Shown here: positions 51,682-61,750 of the stretch, in pieces
How the letters are laid out: every line of letters begins with the position of its first letter
Numbering within the stretch: the first letter of the stretch is position 1
Assembly: GCA_023399155.1 (NCBI GenBank)
Contig: JAEWQP010000031.1
Location: 1 to 64,000 of the forward strand
Direction of reading: 5' to 3'
From: Verrucomicrobiota bacterium
GTDB taxonomy: Bacteria > Verrucomicrobiota > Verrucomicrobiia > Opitutales > Opitutaceae
DNA length: 64,000 bases
Translations under genes and position numbers: made by a program
Notes under the pieces: model-generated
Told to the model about the DNA's origin: nothing
What the model saw: the letters and a program-made list of their open reading frames with translations, nothing else
The model's database searches: none

Positions 51682-53937
51682 CTACCGCTTTGCGAAAAGC
51701 AGCCGCAGGCTGTTTAGACACACGACCACCGTGCTTCCCTCGTGCGCCGCGACGCCGAGGGTGAGCGGGACGAGACCGAAGAGCGAGGCCACGGCCATCA
51801 CCACGACCGTGCCGAGCGAGATGACGAGGTTCTGCAGGATCACGCGCCGCGCACGCTGGCTCAGTTTGAATGCGGCGAGGAAGTTCTCGATCCGGTCGTG
51901 CATCAGGACGACCTCGGCCTGCTCGAGTGCGGCATCGCTCCCGCGTGCCCCCATGGCCACGGCCACGTGGGCCGCGGCCAGGCATGGGGCGTCGTTCACG
52001 CCGTCGCCCACCATCGCGACCTTCGCGCCGGCGGCGCCAAGTTCCTGGATCGCCTCGACCTTTTGCTCGGGGAGCAACCCGGCACGCACCTCGTCCACGC
52101 CCAGTTCACGCGCCACCGCTTCGGCGGTATGCCGCCGGTCACCCGTGAGCATGACGGAGCGGATGGAGCGCCGTCGCAGTTCCTCCAATACGCCTCGGGA
52201 TTCGGGCCGCAGCTGGTCGCGCAGGAGGATGCGGCCGATGAGGTCGCCATGAAGGATCCACACCTCGGTCATCTCGGGTCCGGGCGCGGGAACGGACTGG
52301 ATCCAGTCGCGCAGCGGACCGCTGTCCATCAATTCGCGGCGACCGAGCAGCGCCTGCGCATTGTCGACCTGGCCGTGCACGCCTTTGCCCGTGAGTGAAC
52401 GAAAATCCTCCACCGCCGCGGCGCTCAGGCCCTCGCGTCGCCCGTGCGCGACGATGGCGCGCGCGATCGGGTGGTGGGACTTGCTTTCGAGCGCATAGGC
52501 GACCTCGATCACGCGCCGCTCGCGGCCCGCCGGAAAACTCTCGACGTGCGCGAGCGTGAGTTCGCCCGTCGTGAGGGTTCCCGTCTTGTCCAGAGCCACC
52601 ACGCTCACCTCGGCGAGCTTCTCGACGGCCGCGCCGCCGCGAAAAAGGATGCCGTGCTTCGCGCCCCACGCGATCGCCGCGAGGATGGCGGACGGGATCG
52701 AGAGCACGAGCGCGCACGGGCTCATCACGACGAGCAGCGTCATAGCCCGGTAGAATGCCGAGTAGCCGGCCTCGTCCGTATGCTCGAAGGGCGGGATGCG
52801 GAAGACCAGCCACCAGCCCAGAAATGCCAGCGCGGATACGCCCAGCACGATGTAGGTGTAGCTGCTGCCGAAGCGGTCGGTGAACCGCTCGCTCGGCGCG
52901 CGCAGCTTCTGCGCGTTGCGAATCAGCGAGATGATGCGCTGCAAGGCGCTCTGCGAAGCCAGGCGCAGCACGCGCACATCGACGGCGCCCCAGAGGTTGA
53001 GCGTGCCGCCCGAGACCTCCTCGCCCGTGGCCTTCTCGACCGGACGCGCCTCGCCCGTGAGATTCGATTCGTCGGCCGCCGTACGACCCGAGACGACGAT
53101 CGAGTCGACCGGGAACTGCTCGCCGGGCCGCACCAGCAGGACGTCGCCCACCTCGAGCAGGCCGACCGCGATCTCCTCGTGCGACCCGTCGCCACGCACG
53201 CGTGTCGCCTGCTTCGGCGCCGCCTTTAACAGCGAGTCGATCTCGCGGCGCGTGCGGTGCATGGCGTAGTCCTCGAGTGCGCTCGAGGTCGAGAAGAGGA
53301 AGAGCAGGAGTGCGCCTTCGCCGAACGCACCGATGAGGCTCGCACCCAGCGCGACCACGAGCATCAGAAAGTGGATATCGACCTCGCCCTTCGGCAGGCC
53401 GACGCGCACATCACCGAGTGCGTCCCATCCACCGGCGATCATGGCGACCACGAAGATCGCGGGCGCGAGCCACGGCGGGCCGAGCGCCGCCTGGTCGAGC
53501 GACCACGCGAGGATGGAGAGGATGCCGCAGGAGCCCGCGAGCACGGCGAGTTTCCTCCACTCCGGTGCCTCTGTGTCATCGGGACGCTCCTCCGTCGGCC
53601 AATCCAATTCGCGCCATCGCCAGAGCTTGGGCGCAGTGGCACAGGTGTCGCGGAGCAGGGTCGTGCCATCGGTTCCGGTGCGGAGGGAGAACCCCCGCGG
53701 CACGTTGGCGGCGCCGAGAACCGAGTCGGGGCGAAGTTCCTCCCGATGCGCCTCGATCACGTCGGCGAGCTTGGCACGCAGCCGGGCCAGATCCACTGGA
53801 CCGAGCGTCGCGATCGCGACGCGCCCGGCACCGGGATCGACGCGCACGGCTTCGACGCCCTGCTCGCGCGCGAGAAACTGCGCGAGACTTTCGGCCCAGT
53901 TCGCGGCGGCGTCCGCTTTTTGAGCAACGGTCGGCAT
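51682..53937 (-). CDS. P1B-type metal-transporting ATPase, P1B-4 (SPC/HEGST) class
   Basis: 751 residues from ATG 53937. Two hydrophobic segments near 130-180, the actuator loop (SNLTGEARPVEKATGEEV), the ion-site motif SPC at 406-408 (VVMSPCALVLSIPSA), the phosphorylation site DKTGTLT (Asp450), GDGVNDAP, and HEGST at 732-736 in the last helix. SPC together with HEG.T is the hallmark of P1B-4 pumps exporting Co2+, Fe2+ or related ions, not the CPC of Cu/Zn types. The N-terminus has a ferredoxin-like stretch without the CxxC of HMA domains. dinG diverges across 235 bp. Confidence 0.88.
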   Translation of the reverse strand: MPTVAQKADAAANWAESLAQFLAREQGVEAVRVDPGAGRVAIATLGPVDLARLRAKLADVIEAHREELRPDSVLGAANVPRGFSLRTGTDGTTLLRDTCATAPKLWRWRELDWPTEERPDDTEAPEWRKLAVLAGSCGILSILAWSLDQAALGPPWLAPAIFVVAMIAGGWDALGDVRVGLPKGEVDIHFLMLVVALGASLIGAFGEGALLLFLFSTSSALEDYAMHRTRREIDSLLKAAPKQATRVRGDGSHEEIAVGLLEVGDVLLVRPGEQFPVDSIVVSGRTAADESNLTGEARPVEKATGEEVSGGTLNLWGAVDVRVLRLASQSALQRIISLIRNAQKLRAPSERFTDRFGSSYTYIVLGVSALAFLGWWLVFRIPPFEHTDEAGYSAFYRAMTLLVVMSPCALVLSIPSAILAAIAWGAKHGILFRGGAAVEKLAEVSVVALDKTGTLTTGELTLAHVESFPAGRERRVIEVAYALESKSHHPIARAIVAHGRREGLSAAAVEDFRSLTGKGVHGQVDNAQALLGRRELMDSGPLRDWIQSVPAPGPEMTEVWILHGDLIGRILLRDQLRPESRGVLEELRRRSIRSVMLTGDRRHTAEAVARELGVDEVRAGLLPEQKVEAIQELGAAGAKVAMVGDGVNDAPCLAAAHVAVAMGARGSDAALEQAEVVLMHDRIENFLAAFKLSQRARRVILQNLVISLGTVVVMAVASLFGLVPLTLGVAAHEGSTVVVCLNSLRLLFAKR

Positions 53938-54172
53938 GAAGATGCGGAGATTGGTCGATTTTTCCCCGCCGAACCATAGAAATCCCGAACTTGATGATTC
54001 CCATGGCCCAGTCTCGACCGCACGGCAGCCGGCCCGCGCGCGTCGGTCCTCCCGCGCGACCTTGCGCGCCTGCCCGCGTACGCGCGCTCGCAGCGGGCCG
54101 CGGGCCCGTATCGCCTGCCGCAATGCCGTCGCGCGCATACGGAACGCCCCGCGGCCGTGGACGGAGCCTCGG

Positions 54173-56239
54173 ATGATCGGATTGCGTGACGACCACGGCG
54201 GCGCGGCTGGGGCAGGCGATGCAAACGCCTGCGCCGACCTGGCGGCACGGGCGTTCGCCGAGGGAGGCTGGCTGCAGAGCGCCCTCGCGCTTGAGCACCG
54301 TCCCCAGCAGGAGGCGATGGCGCTGGCCGTGGCCGACGCGATGCTCAGCGACGAACCCCTGCTTTTCGAGGCCGGCACCGGCGTCGGCAAGAGCATGGCC
54401 TACCTCGTGCCCGCCATCATCCAGGCGACCGAGACGGGCCGCCCATGCGTGGTCTCCACGCACACGATCTCGCTCCAGGAGCAGATCGAGCTGAAGGACC
54501 TGCCGCAGTGCCGCCGGCTCTTCTCCGCCGTCCCGGAACTGCGCAAATACGAGGCCTTTCACTCCGCCGTACTTCTCGGTAAAGCCAACTATCTCTGCCG
54601 TCACCGGCTGGTGCAGGCGATCCAGAGCAAGGCCGACCTCTTCGGCGGTCCTGAGCAGGATGAATTGCTTCGCATCGCCGAATGGTCGCAGCGCACGAAG
54701 ACGGGCCTGGTTCAGGAGTTGCAGCCGCCGCCGCTTCCCGAGGTCTGGGATTGGGTGAATGCCGACAGTTCGTCGTGCAATCGGCGCACCTGCTCGTCGG
54801 AGAACTGTCCCTACCAGGCGGCGCGCGCCCGCATTCGCCGCGCCCAGGTGGTGATCGTCAACCATTCGTTGCTCTTCGCGCTGGTCAACGCCGGCGGGCT
54901 CATGCCCGGCGCGCGCGGCGTGCTCCTGCCCGACGATTTCGTCGTGATCGACGAGGCGCACACGATGCCCGATGTCGCGACGGATCACTTCGGCATGCAC
55001 ATCAGCAGTTACGCGGTGGATCGCATGCTCAAGACGCTCTACAACCCGCGCCGGCGCACCGGGCTGCTGAAAAAGCTCGGCAGCGACGCCGACCGCCAGC
55101 GGGTGCTGGATGCGATCGACGCGTCGGAACAGTTTTTCGGTTTCGTGGCTGATCGCCTGCTGGCGAAACACGCGGTCGCGCGCGTGCGCGAGCCGGATTT
55201 CTGCGAGCCCGTGCTGCTCGAGCCGCTGCGCCTGCTCGTTGATTCATTGGAGAAGATCCAGGCCAGACTCGACGAGGGCCACCTGCGCGACGATGTGCTC
55301 GAGCAGAAGGCGCGCGTCAGCGGCTGTCACGATCGCGTGCGCGCCTTCCTCGCCATGGCCGAGGAGGAGCACGTCCACTGGGTCGAGCGCGGCGGCCGCA
55401 AGGGGCAGATCACGGCACTGCGCACCGCGCCGATCGATGTCGCGCCCTACCTGCGCGAGTCGGTGTTTCGGCGTTCAACCTCCGTGGTGTGCACGAGCGC
55501 GACACTCGCGGTCGCGGGCGAGATCGAGCCGTTTCAGCAACGCGCGGGCGCGGACGGCGCCCGCACGCGCATCGTCGCCTCGCCGTTCGACTTCGACCAC
55601 AACATGCGCGTCTATGTGGCGGCCGACATGCCACAGCCGGGCGCGGCCGATGCGAAGCTTGCGCTCGATCCACTCATCGACTGGGTGAACTTTTGCGTCA
55701 GCCGCGTGAAAGGCGGTACGCTCGTACTCTTCACCAGTCATGGCGATCTGCGGCGGGTCGCCGACGTGCTGGAGGAGCCGTTCAAGCGCGCGGGCCGGCC
55801 GGTGTTCGTGCAGGGTCGCACGTTCTCGCGCTCGGAAATGGCCGCGCAGTTTCGCGCCGCCGAGAATGGCGTGCTCTTCGGCACGGACAGCTTCTGGACC
55901 GGCGTCGACATCCCGGGTCCGTCGCTGTCGCAGGTGATCATCACGCGACTTCCCTTCGAGGTGCCGACGCATCCGGTGGCCGAGGCGCGCGCAGAGTGGG
56001 TGAGGGCCCGCGGGGGCAACCCTTTCGCCGAACTGAATCTTCCCGAAGCGCTCGTGAAGTTTCGCCAGGGCATCGGCCGGCTGATTCGTCGGCAGGACGA
56101 CTGCGGCTTGATCACGATCCTCGACTCGCGCCTGCTGCACAAGAGTTACGGCCGCCAGTTTCTCGCCTGCCTGCCCACCGAGCGCTTCACGCGACTGACC
56201 GTGGTGAGCCGCGAAACGAACTTCCGGCCATATGAGTAG
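54173..56239 (+). CDS. dinG: DinG-type ATP-dependent DNA helicase (XPD/Rad3 family)
   Basis: 688 residues from ATG 54173; the longer frame crosses the ATPase promoter and lacks homology. Walker A is in FEAGTGVGKSMAYLVPAI, DEAH in VVIDEAHTMPD, and the later motifs include LVLFTSHGDLRRV, GTDSFWTGVDIPG and QGIGRLIRRQDD. Four cysteines in YLCRH, SSCNRRTC and SENCPY fit the Fe-S cluster of this family. It unwinds 5'-tailed duplexes and R-loops in repair. Confidence 0.88.
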   Translation: MIGLRDDHGGAAGAGDANACADLAARAFAEGGWLQSALALEHRPQQEAMALAVADAMLSDEPLLFEAGTGVGKSMAYLVPAIIQATETGRPCVVSTHTISLQEQIELKDLPQCRRLFSAVPELRKYEAFHSAVLLGKANYLCRHRLVQAIQSKADLFGGPEQDELLRIAEWSQRTKTGLVQELQPPPLPEVWDWVNADSSSCNRRTCSSENCPYQAARARIRRAQVVIVNHSLLFALVNAGGLMPGARGVLLPDDFVVIDEAHTMPDVATDHFGMHISSYAVDRMLKTLYNPRRRTGLLKKLGSDADRQRVLDAIDASEQFFGFVADRLLAKHAVARVREPDFCEPVLLEPLRLLVDSLEKIQARLDEGHLRDDVLEQKARVSGCHDRVRAFLAMAEEEHVHWVERGGRKGQITALRTAPIDVAPYLRESVFRRSTSVVCTSATLAVAGEIEPFQQRAGADGARTRIVASPFDFDHNMRVYVAADMPQPGAADAKLALDPLIDWVNFCVSRVKGGTLVLFTSHGDLRRVADVLEEPFKRAGRPVFVQGRTFSRSEMAAQFRAAENGVLFGTDSFWTGVDIPGPSLSQVIITRLPFEVPTHPVAEARAEWVRARGGNPFAELNLPEALVKFRQGIGRLIRRQDDCGLITILDSRLLHKSYGRQFLACLPTERFTRLTVVSRETNFRPYE

Positions 56240-56311
56240 CCGGCGTTTGCTGCGTTTGTGGCTTTTCGTCGCGCCCCGATTCGGACCTTCTGGAGCCCAC
56301 TCACCCATCCG

Positions 56312-57019
56312 ATGATTCTCCGTGTCCATGGAGCCACCGATCCGGGATTGGTGCGGCGTCGCAATGAGGACAACCTGCTCGTCGACGCGACGCACAACGT
56401 CTTTGCCGTCGCCGATGGCATCGGCGGCATTCCCGGCGGCGACGTCGCCAGCCTCACCACGATCCAGACGGTGCGCGCGGCGCTCGCGCACGATCCCGCG
56501 GCCACGCTGGGCGATCTGCCCGCGCTCGTGCAGCACATCCACGAGGTCGTGCGCCAGGCCGGCAACCGCTTCGGGCCCGAGGGTATCGGTACCACACTGA
56601 CACTCGCGCACGTCAGCGGCACGCGCGCCCGCATCGCGCATGTGGGCGATTCGTTCGCGCTCCTCGTCCGCGGCGGACGCTGCCGCGCCGTGACGCGCGA
56701 GCACAATGTCGAGAACGAGCGCGCCGATATCTTCGCCGCCGCACCGCATCCACCATCCTACCGCTACGCGCTCACACGCGCGATCGGTCAGCCCGAACCC
56801 ATCCAGGCGGATCTCTACGAGGAGGAACTGCGCGAGGGCGACCGGCTCGTGCTCGCCACCGACGGCCTCACCGATGTCGTGGAGGAGGCGGAGATCGTGC
56901 GCGTCTGTGCCGACTATCCCGGCCCACAGGAAGCGTGCAATGAACTCATCGCCGCGGCGCTGAAGCGCGGCGGTCCCGACAACATCACGGTCGTGGTGAT
57001 CGCGGTCTCCGCTTCCTGA
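56312..57019 (+). CDS. PP2C-family serine/threonine phosphatase (Stp/PrpC type)
   Basis: 235 residues. Motifs in order: RVHGATDPGLVRRRNEDN, VFAVADGIGGIPGG, GTTLTLAHVSG, IAHVGDSFALLV, VLATDGLTDVV and GGPDNITVVVI. The aspartates of RRNEDN, ADGIGG and PDN bind the two metals. It removes phosphate from Ser/Thr of bacterial proteins, usually opposing a Hanks-type kinase; no such kinase gene is in the window. I chose ATG 56312, where homology begins. Confidence 0.9.
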   Translation: MILRVHGATDPGLVRRRNEDNLLVDATHNVFAVADGIGGIPGGDVASLTTIQTVRAALAHDPAATLGDLPALVQHIHEVVRQAGNRFGPEGIGTTLTLAHVSGTRARIAHVGDSFALLVRGGRCRAVTREHNVENERADIFAAAPHPPSYRYALTRAIGQPEPIQADLYEEELREGDRLVLATDGLTDVVEEAEIVRVCADYPGPQEACNELIAAALKRGGPDNITVVVIAVSAS

Positions 57020-57113
57020 TGCGGCGTGTGCGGCCCCTCAGTGGGTCGGCGTCGGATGGATCGTAGAAAACGTGTGGCAACCCGCGCCATCGTGAGCATA
57101 GTTCCGCACCGCG

Positions 57114-57674
57114 ATGCACCCGCCATCACCCGCTCCACACGTGAATCTCTATCTCGTCGGCTTCATGGGCACGGGAAAGACCACGGTCGCGCGCGCGCTG
57201 GCTGTGCGTCTCGGCATGCAGATGCTCGATAGCGATTCGGAAATCGAACGGCGAGCCGGGCTCGCGATACCCGAGATCTTTGCGCAGCGCGGTGAGCCCG
57301 CCTTTCGGGAGCTGGAGCGCGAGTTCATCACCGCCGGACACGCCGACAGCGGCTGCATTGTCTCCTGCGGCGGCGGCCTGGTGACGCAGCCCGGCATGAT
57401 CGAGGAACTTCGCCGCCGTGGCGTGATCATCTGCCTCACGGCACGCCCCGAGACGATCCTGGCCCGCACGCAATCCAGCCGCAACCGCCCGCTCCTCGAG
57501 ACGGACGACCCGATCGGGCGTATCCGCGAACTGCTGGCCAAGCGCGAACCGGCCTACCGCGCCGCCGGCACGCAGGTGCTCACGGACATGCGGCCGCTCG
57601 CCGAGGTCGTGGCTCACGTGCAGCGCGTCTACCTGCGCGAGGCCCGCGAGTTCCGGCCGCCCATGCCCGCGTGA
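57114..57674 (+). CDS. aroK: Shikimate kinase
   Basis: 186 residues. The P-loop is in YLVGFMGTGKTTVARALA; the shikimate-binding DSDSEIERRAGLAIPEIF follows, then FRELEREFI, CGGGLVTQPGM and the lid segment SSRNRPLLE. It phosphorylates shikimate at O3. AroK and AroL cannot be separated by sequence here; I use aroK as the usual default. queG follows 22 bp later. It complements the DAHP synthase gene at 48-49 kb. Confidence 0.92.
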   Translation: MHPPSPAPHVNLYLVGFMGTGKTTVARALAVRLGMQMLDSDSEIERRAGLAIPEIFAQRGEPAFRELEREFITAGHADSGCIVSCGGGLVTQPGMIEELRRRGVIICLTARPETILARTQSSRNRPLLETDDPIGRIRELLAKREPAYRAAGTQVLTDMRPLAEVVAHVQRVYLREAREFRPPMPA

Positions 57675-57696
57675 GCCGCGGCACCGGAACGCCCAC

Positions 57697-58938
57697 GTGA
57701 ACCCCGGGGACGCGGATCTGCTGCGGCGCGAGATCGCCGCACTCGGTTTTGATGCGGTACGGTTTGCCGCGCTGGATCCTGAGCCTGCGGGCGATCCCGC
57801 ATCGCCGCCACCCGGACCATCACCCGACGGATTTGCCGCCTGGCTCGCGGCGGGAGATCACGCCGACATGGCCTGGCTCGAGCGCGGACTGGAGAAACGC
57901 CGCGACCCGGACCTCGTCCTCCCAGGTGCCCGCTCGATCATCGCGCTCGGCGTGAATTATCTGCCGTCCCATCCGGACTCGGCCGCGCAGCAGCGCTGGG
58001 CGAAATACGCGCTTCACGCGGACTACCACGATACGATCAAGGCCGGCCTGCACGCCGCCGGGCGCGTGCTCGAGTCGCGCCTCGGCCTGACGCGCGAGGA
58101 CTATCGTGGCTATGTGGATACAGGCCCGGTCCTCGAGCGCGGATGGGCCGCCCGCGCCGGTCTCGGCTGGCAGGGCAGGAACGCGATGCTCATCTCGCGT
58201 GAGCACGGCAACTGGCTCTTCCTCGCGGTGATCCTCGTGCGGGCGGAACTGCCCCCGGACGAACCGCTGCGCCGGCCCCTCGCGCGGCCGGCGGCGTCGC
58301 CCATCGGCCTTCTCTGCGGCTCATGCACGCGCTGCCTCGATGCCTGTCCGACCGCGGCATTCCCGCAGCCGGGGCGGGTGGACGCGCGCCGCTGCATTTC
58401 CTACCACACGATTGAGAATCGCGGCGTCATCCCGCGCGAGCTTCGCCCACGATTCGGCGGCCGCGTGTTCGGTTGCGATGTCTGCCTCGATGTCTGCCCG
58501 TGGAATCGGTTCGCGCAGGCCGGGCGCAGCGCCCTGCTGACCGCGCGAGACGACATCGCGGGGCTCTCGCTCGTCGACTTGTTGGAGATGACGGAAGAGC
58601 GCTTTCGAGCGACCTTCCGTCGCACGGCCATCAAGCGCACCGGTCTCGCCGGACTCCTGCGCAACGCCTGCATCGCCGCGGGCAACTGGGATGTCACGCC
58701 GGGATGGCACTTCGGCGCCGCCGCCGATCGAGCAATCGTGATCCGGGCCGTCGAGCGGCTCTGCGCGCATGAATCGGAGATCGTCCGTGCCCACGCCGTG
58801 TGGGCGCTCTTCCGGCTGCTCGACCGCCACGAGGCCGGCGCGCGCACGGAAATCCTTCGCAGCCGCGAAGCGTCGCCTGTGGTGCTCGCCGAATACGCCG
58901 CGTGCCTCCCGCCCGAGCCCGGCTCGTGCGGGGGATGA
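57697..58938 (+). CDS. queG: Epoxyqueuosine reductase
   Basis: 413 residues from GTG 57697. Two [4Fe-4S] ligand sets are clear: CGSCTRCLDACPTAAF and GCDVCLDVCPWNRF. The cobalamin-binding N-terminal half has YVDTGPVLERGWAARAGLGW, the typical active-site run with its aspartate. It reduces epoxyqueuosine to queuosine in tRNA. The C-terminal HEAT-like region (LLRNACIAAGNWD and beyond) is present, so the length is normal for the QueG form with repeats. Confidence 0.93.
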   Translation: MNPGDADLLRREIAALGFDAVRFAALDPEPAGDPASPPPGPSPDGFAAWLAAGDHADMAWLERGLEKRRDPDLVLPGARSIIALGVNYLPSHPDSAAQQRWAKYALHADYHDTIKAGLHAAGRVLESRLGLTREDYRGYVDTGPVLERGWAARAGLGWQGRNAMLISREHGNWLFLAVILVRAELPPDEPLRRPLARPAASPIGLLCGSCTRCLDACPTAAFPQPGRVDARRCISYHTIENRGVIPRELRPRFGGRVFGCDVCLDVCPWNRFAQAGRSALLTARDDIAGLSLVDLLEMTEERFRATFRRTAIKRTGLAGLLRNACIAAGNWDVTPGWHFGAAADRAIVIRAVERLCAHESEIVRAHAVWALFRLLDRHEAGARTEILRSREASPVVLAEYAACLPPEPGSCGG

Positions 58939-59235
58939 GGTGAAGCGTGGTCCGCGGGCGCGCTCGTCGTTCGCGCGTAACGTCACCGCGCTCGGCTCGG
59001 CGGATCGTGGTCTTGCAGAATGAGCACGCGTTGCTTCCTTCGTTTGTCCGGTGCACCGCTTCTGAGGGATCGTGCAGGCCGCGAGGCAGAACGTGCCACA
59101 AAGGTTCGCGTGCGGCTCGCCGATAGGGCGGGCTCTCTGGGCCGTCTTGGACTGCTCGAGTCCGGCGAAACCCGCGCGCGCCGCGCGCTGTCTCTGGATT
59201 GACCCGGCATGGGCGGGTGTTTTGCTCAACGCTTC
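58939..59235. other. 297-bp gap between queG and the phytase-like gene
   Basis: I see no gene, RNA or repeat. It presumably holds the promoter of the secreted phytase-like gene. Confidence 0.35.
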
Positions 59236-60150
59236 ATGCTCACGCGTTGCATCCTGGTGATGAGTACGGTCCTTGCCGCCATCGGCGCCGTTGCGGCTGA
59301 TGAGCCGCCTGCGCTCGAGCATCTTCGGACGTGGAGCGTGGCCGGCCCGGGCCGGTTCGACGCCTCCGGACTGTTGATCCGCGACGGCGAGTTCCTCGTC
59401 GTGAGCGATCGCCATAACGATACGATCTTCGCCCTTCGCTTCGATGGGGATGCGGCGCGTGCCGAACCCTTCGTGAACTTCAGCGGGCCCGAGCCGTATC
59501 CACCGAATAACCACCTCGACCTTGAGGGCATCTCTCCCGCGGAGGATGGCGGCTTCTACCTCGCTTCGGAGTGGGGTTTCGCGCCTCTGCATGTGCCGCC
59601 TGGCGGCGGCGTCGCCCGGTGGGTCGCACCCGATCTACGCGCAGCCGGCGGGTCGGTGGGGCTGTTCGCGACGCGCGACGCCTCGCTCGAGGGCATCGCC
59701 ACGCTGGGTGACGGCAGCCTCCTGCTGGCCTGCGAGCGCGGCCCGCGCGGCTTGATCGAGATCGCCGGGCCCGGGAAGCCGCACCGTATCGCGGTCCAGA
59801 ACATGGATACAAGCCGCCACCCGCCGCCTGGGGATCGCGGCCTCGACTGGTCCGACCTCACCGTCTGGCGGGACCGTGTCTTCGCGGTTGCGCGCAACCA
59901 GCAGCTGGTCGTGGAACTGCGCCGGGCCCGGGACGGGAGCTGGGAGGAGGGCGCGGCGTGGTCCTTTGCCGCCGCCGAGAACGCCCCCGAGCATTGCTTC
60001 ACCGACATGACCTTCGGCCAGGCCGAGGGTCTCGCGCTGACCGACGCCTGCATTTACGTACTGATCGACAGCAACAACCAGGAACGCGTGGCGCAGCCCG
60101 GCGACAAGCGCACGTGGCTTTTCGAGTTTCGCAATCCCATCCGGCCCTGA
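59236..60150 (+). CDS. Secreted phytase-like esterase domain protein
   Basis: 304 residues. Signal peptide MLTRCILVMSTVLAAIGAVA; the mature part is a beta-propeller-like fold with HLDLEGISPAEDGGFYLASE, DASLEGIATLGDGSLLLACE and FGQAEGLALTDACIYVLIDS. The repeated 'LEGI...dG..ll..E' pattern is that of the esterase-like activity of phytase family. Exact substrate unknown. The Glu in LEGI and QAEGLA may be metal ligands. It is convergent with the aldo/keto reductase gene (17-bp gap). Confidence 0.78.
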   Translation: MLTRCILVMSTVLAAIGAVAADEPPALEHLRTWSVAGPGRFDASGLLIRDGEFLVVSDRHNDTIFALRFDGDAARAEPFVNFSGPEPYPPNNHLDLEGISPAEDGGFYLASEWGFAPLHVPPGGGVARWVAPDLRAAGGSVGLFATRDASLEGIATLGDGSLLLACERGPRGLIEIAGPGKPHRIAVQNMDTSRHPPPGDRGLDWSDLTVWRDRVFAVARNQQLVVELRRARDGSWEEGAAWSFAAAENAPEHCFTDMTFGQAEGLALTDACIYVLIDSNNQERVAQPGDKRTWLFEFRNPIRP

Positions 60151-60166
60151 GCCGCCGGCGCGCGCC

Positions 60167-61150
60167 TCAGTACGGGCCGCGGATGTGCGGGTGCACCTCG
60201 GTGCGATAGAACTCGGCGAGTTGTTGGTGCAGGTCGAGGTCGAGCTGCGGGAGCATGCTCGGCACGACGTTCGCGCGCGCCTGCTGTGGACTGCTCGCAC
60301 CCGGGATGACGACGCTCACGGCCTCGTGGTCGAGGATCCACCGCAGCGCGAGATCGGCCATCGACATGCCGAACGGCACGAGATTGCGAAGCTCCGCGAT
60401 GATCTCGACGCCCTTCTCGAAGGGAATGCCGGCGAACGTCTCACCGACGTTGAACGCCTGGCCGTCGCGGTTGAAGTTGCGGTGGTCCGAAGCGCCGAAG
60501 GTGGTCTTGGCTGTGAACTTGTCGGCGAGCAACCCCGACGCGAGTGGCAGCCGCACGATCAGGGCCACGCCCTCGCGCTTTGCCGCACCGAACAGCGTAT
60601 CGATCGGTTTCTGACGCAGGACATTGAAGATGATCTGAAGCGACGCGAGCCCGGGCTGCCCGAGGCAGAGATGGGCCTCCTCCATCGACTCGACGCTCGC
60701 CCCGAACCGGCGGATCTTCCCCTCGGCCTTGAGTTCGCGGAGATGCTCGAATACGTCGCCGCGCCGCATCTCCTCGGTGGGTATGCAGTGGAGCTGGGTG
60801 AGGTCGAGCGCCTCCAGACCCAGGCGGCGCAAAGAGTCCTCCGTGTGGCGGCGTATCGCCTCGCGCGTGAAGTTTTGCGGCCATCCGGGATCGCCGCGGC
60901 GCCCCAGCTTGGTGGCGACGAAGATGCGTTCCTTGCGACCCTTGAGGAACTTCGCGATCCGCTCCTCGCTGCGACCGTCGCCGTAGACATCGGCTGTATC
61001 CAGGAAGTTGACGCCGGCATCCACCGCCGCCGCGAGCGCCGCCTCGGCCGTCCTGTCGTCCACCGGGCCCCAGTTGGCGCCGAGCTGCCAGGTGCCAAGA
61101 CCGATCTCGGAGACTTTGAACGGATCGCTGCCGAAGTGGCGAAAATGCAT
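60167..61150 (-). CDS. Aldo/keto reductase
   Basis: 327 residues, (beta/alpha)8 barrel. The catalytic tetrad appears as FLDTADVYGDGRSEERI (Asp, Tyr), VATKLG (Lys) and TQLHC (His), with the NADPH-binding end VVIPGASSPQQARANV. It reduces a carbonyl with NADPH; the substrate is not evident. The start ATG 61150 is at the conserved first strand (LGTWQLGANWGP). Confidence 0.88.
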   Translation of the reverse strand: MHFRHFGSDPFKVSEIGLGTWQLGANWGPVDDRTAEAALAAAVDAGVNFLDTADVYGDGRSEERIAKFLKGRKERIFVATKLGRRGDPGWPQNFTREAIRRHTEDSLRRLGLEALDLTQLHCIPTEEMRRGDVFEHLRELKAEGKIRRFGASVESMEEAHLCLGQPGLASLQIIFNVLRQKPIDTLFGAAKREGVALIVRLPLASGLLADKFTAKTTFGASDHRNFNRDGQAFNVGETFAGIPFEKGVEIIAELRNLVPFGMSMADLALRWILDHEAVSVVIPGASSPQQARANVVPSMLPQLDLDLHQQLAEFYRTEVHPHIRGPY

Positions 61151-61261
61151 CGCCTCAGCGTTCCTGCCCGGGCAGCTGGAATCAACCCGGATATCGCGCG
61201 TTCATGCAGGATTCGCACGAACGACATCCGGGCGCGCGTTTCTTGGCGTCAGAAGCCGCGG

Positions 61262-61750
61262 TCATGGCGGCAACGCATTCGCGATTCGCTCCGCCGCCTC
61301 GGCAGGCGGCAGCGCGACCGGGACTACGATCGCCCCGTGGGCGGGCTCCTCGAGCGTCTCAAACTGGCTGCACAACAGCGCCGCGGGCATGTAGTGGCCC
61401 GCCCGGGCTTCGAGGCGCCGCGCGATGGTCTCGAAATCGCCGCGAAGATAGGCCAGGTGCACCGGTTCGCCTTCGTGCCGCAGCCGAGCCCGGTAACGTT
61501 CGCGCAGGGCCGAGCACGCGAGCACTGCGGAGGTGCCCGCCGCCAGGTGCCGTTCGATCTCGGCGCGCAGCCGGTCAAGCCATCCCGCCCGGTCATGGTC
61601 GTCCAAGGCCACGCCGCCGCGCATTTTCGCGACGTTTTCCGGCGGATGGAAGTCGTCGGCGTCGAGAAATGCACATCCCAGCCGGTCCGCCAGCACGCGG
61701 CCCACCGTGGTTTTTCCGCAGCCCGAAACTCCCATGACGATCACGACCAT
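61262..61750 (-). CDS. gntK: Gluconokinase
   Basis: 162 residues. P-loop MGVSGCGKTTVGRVLADRL, then FLDADDFHPPENVAKMRGG, DDHDRAGWLDRL and LACSALRERYRARLR, all close to GntK. It phosphorylates gluconate to 6-phosphogluconate. I chose ATG 61750 because the longer frame adds 70 residues without homology. Its start codon sits against the plus-strand ATG at 61749 of the metal ATPase, so the two divergent genes leave no intergenic DNA if both starts are right. Confidence 0.88.
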   Translation of the reverse strand: MVVIVMGVSGCGKTTVGRVLADRLGCAFLDADDFHPPENVAKMRGGVALDDHDRAGWLDRLRAEIERHLAAGTSAVLACSALRERYRARLRHEGEPVHLAYLRGDFETIARRLEARAGHYMPAALLCSQFETLEEPAHGAIVVPVALPPAEAAERIANALPP

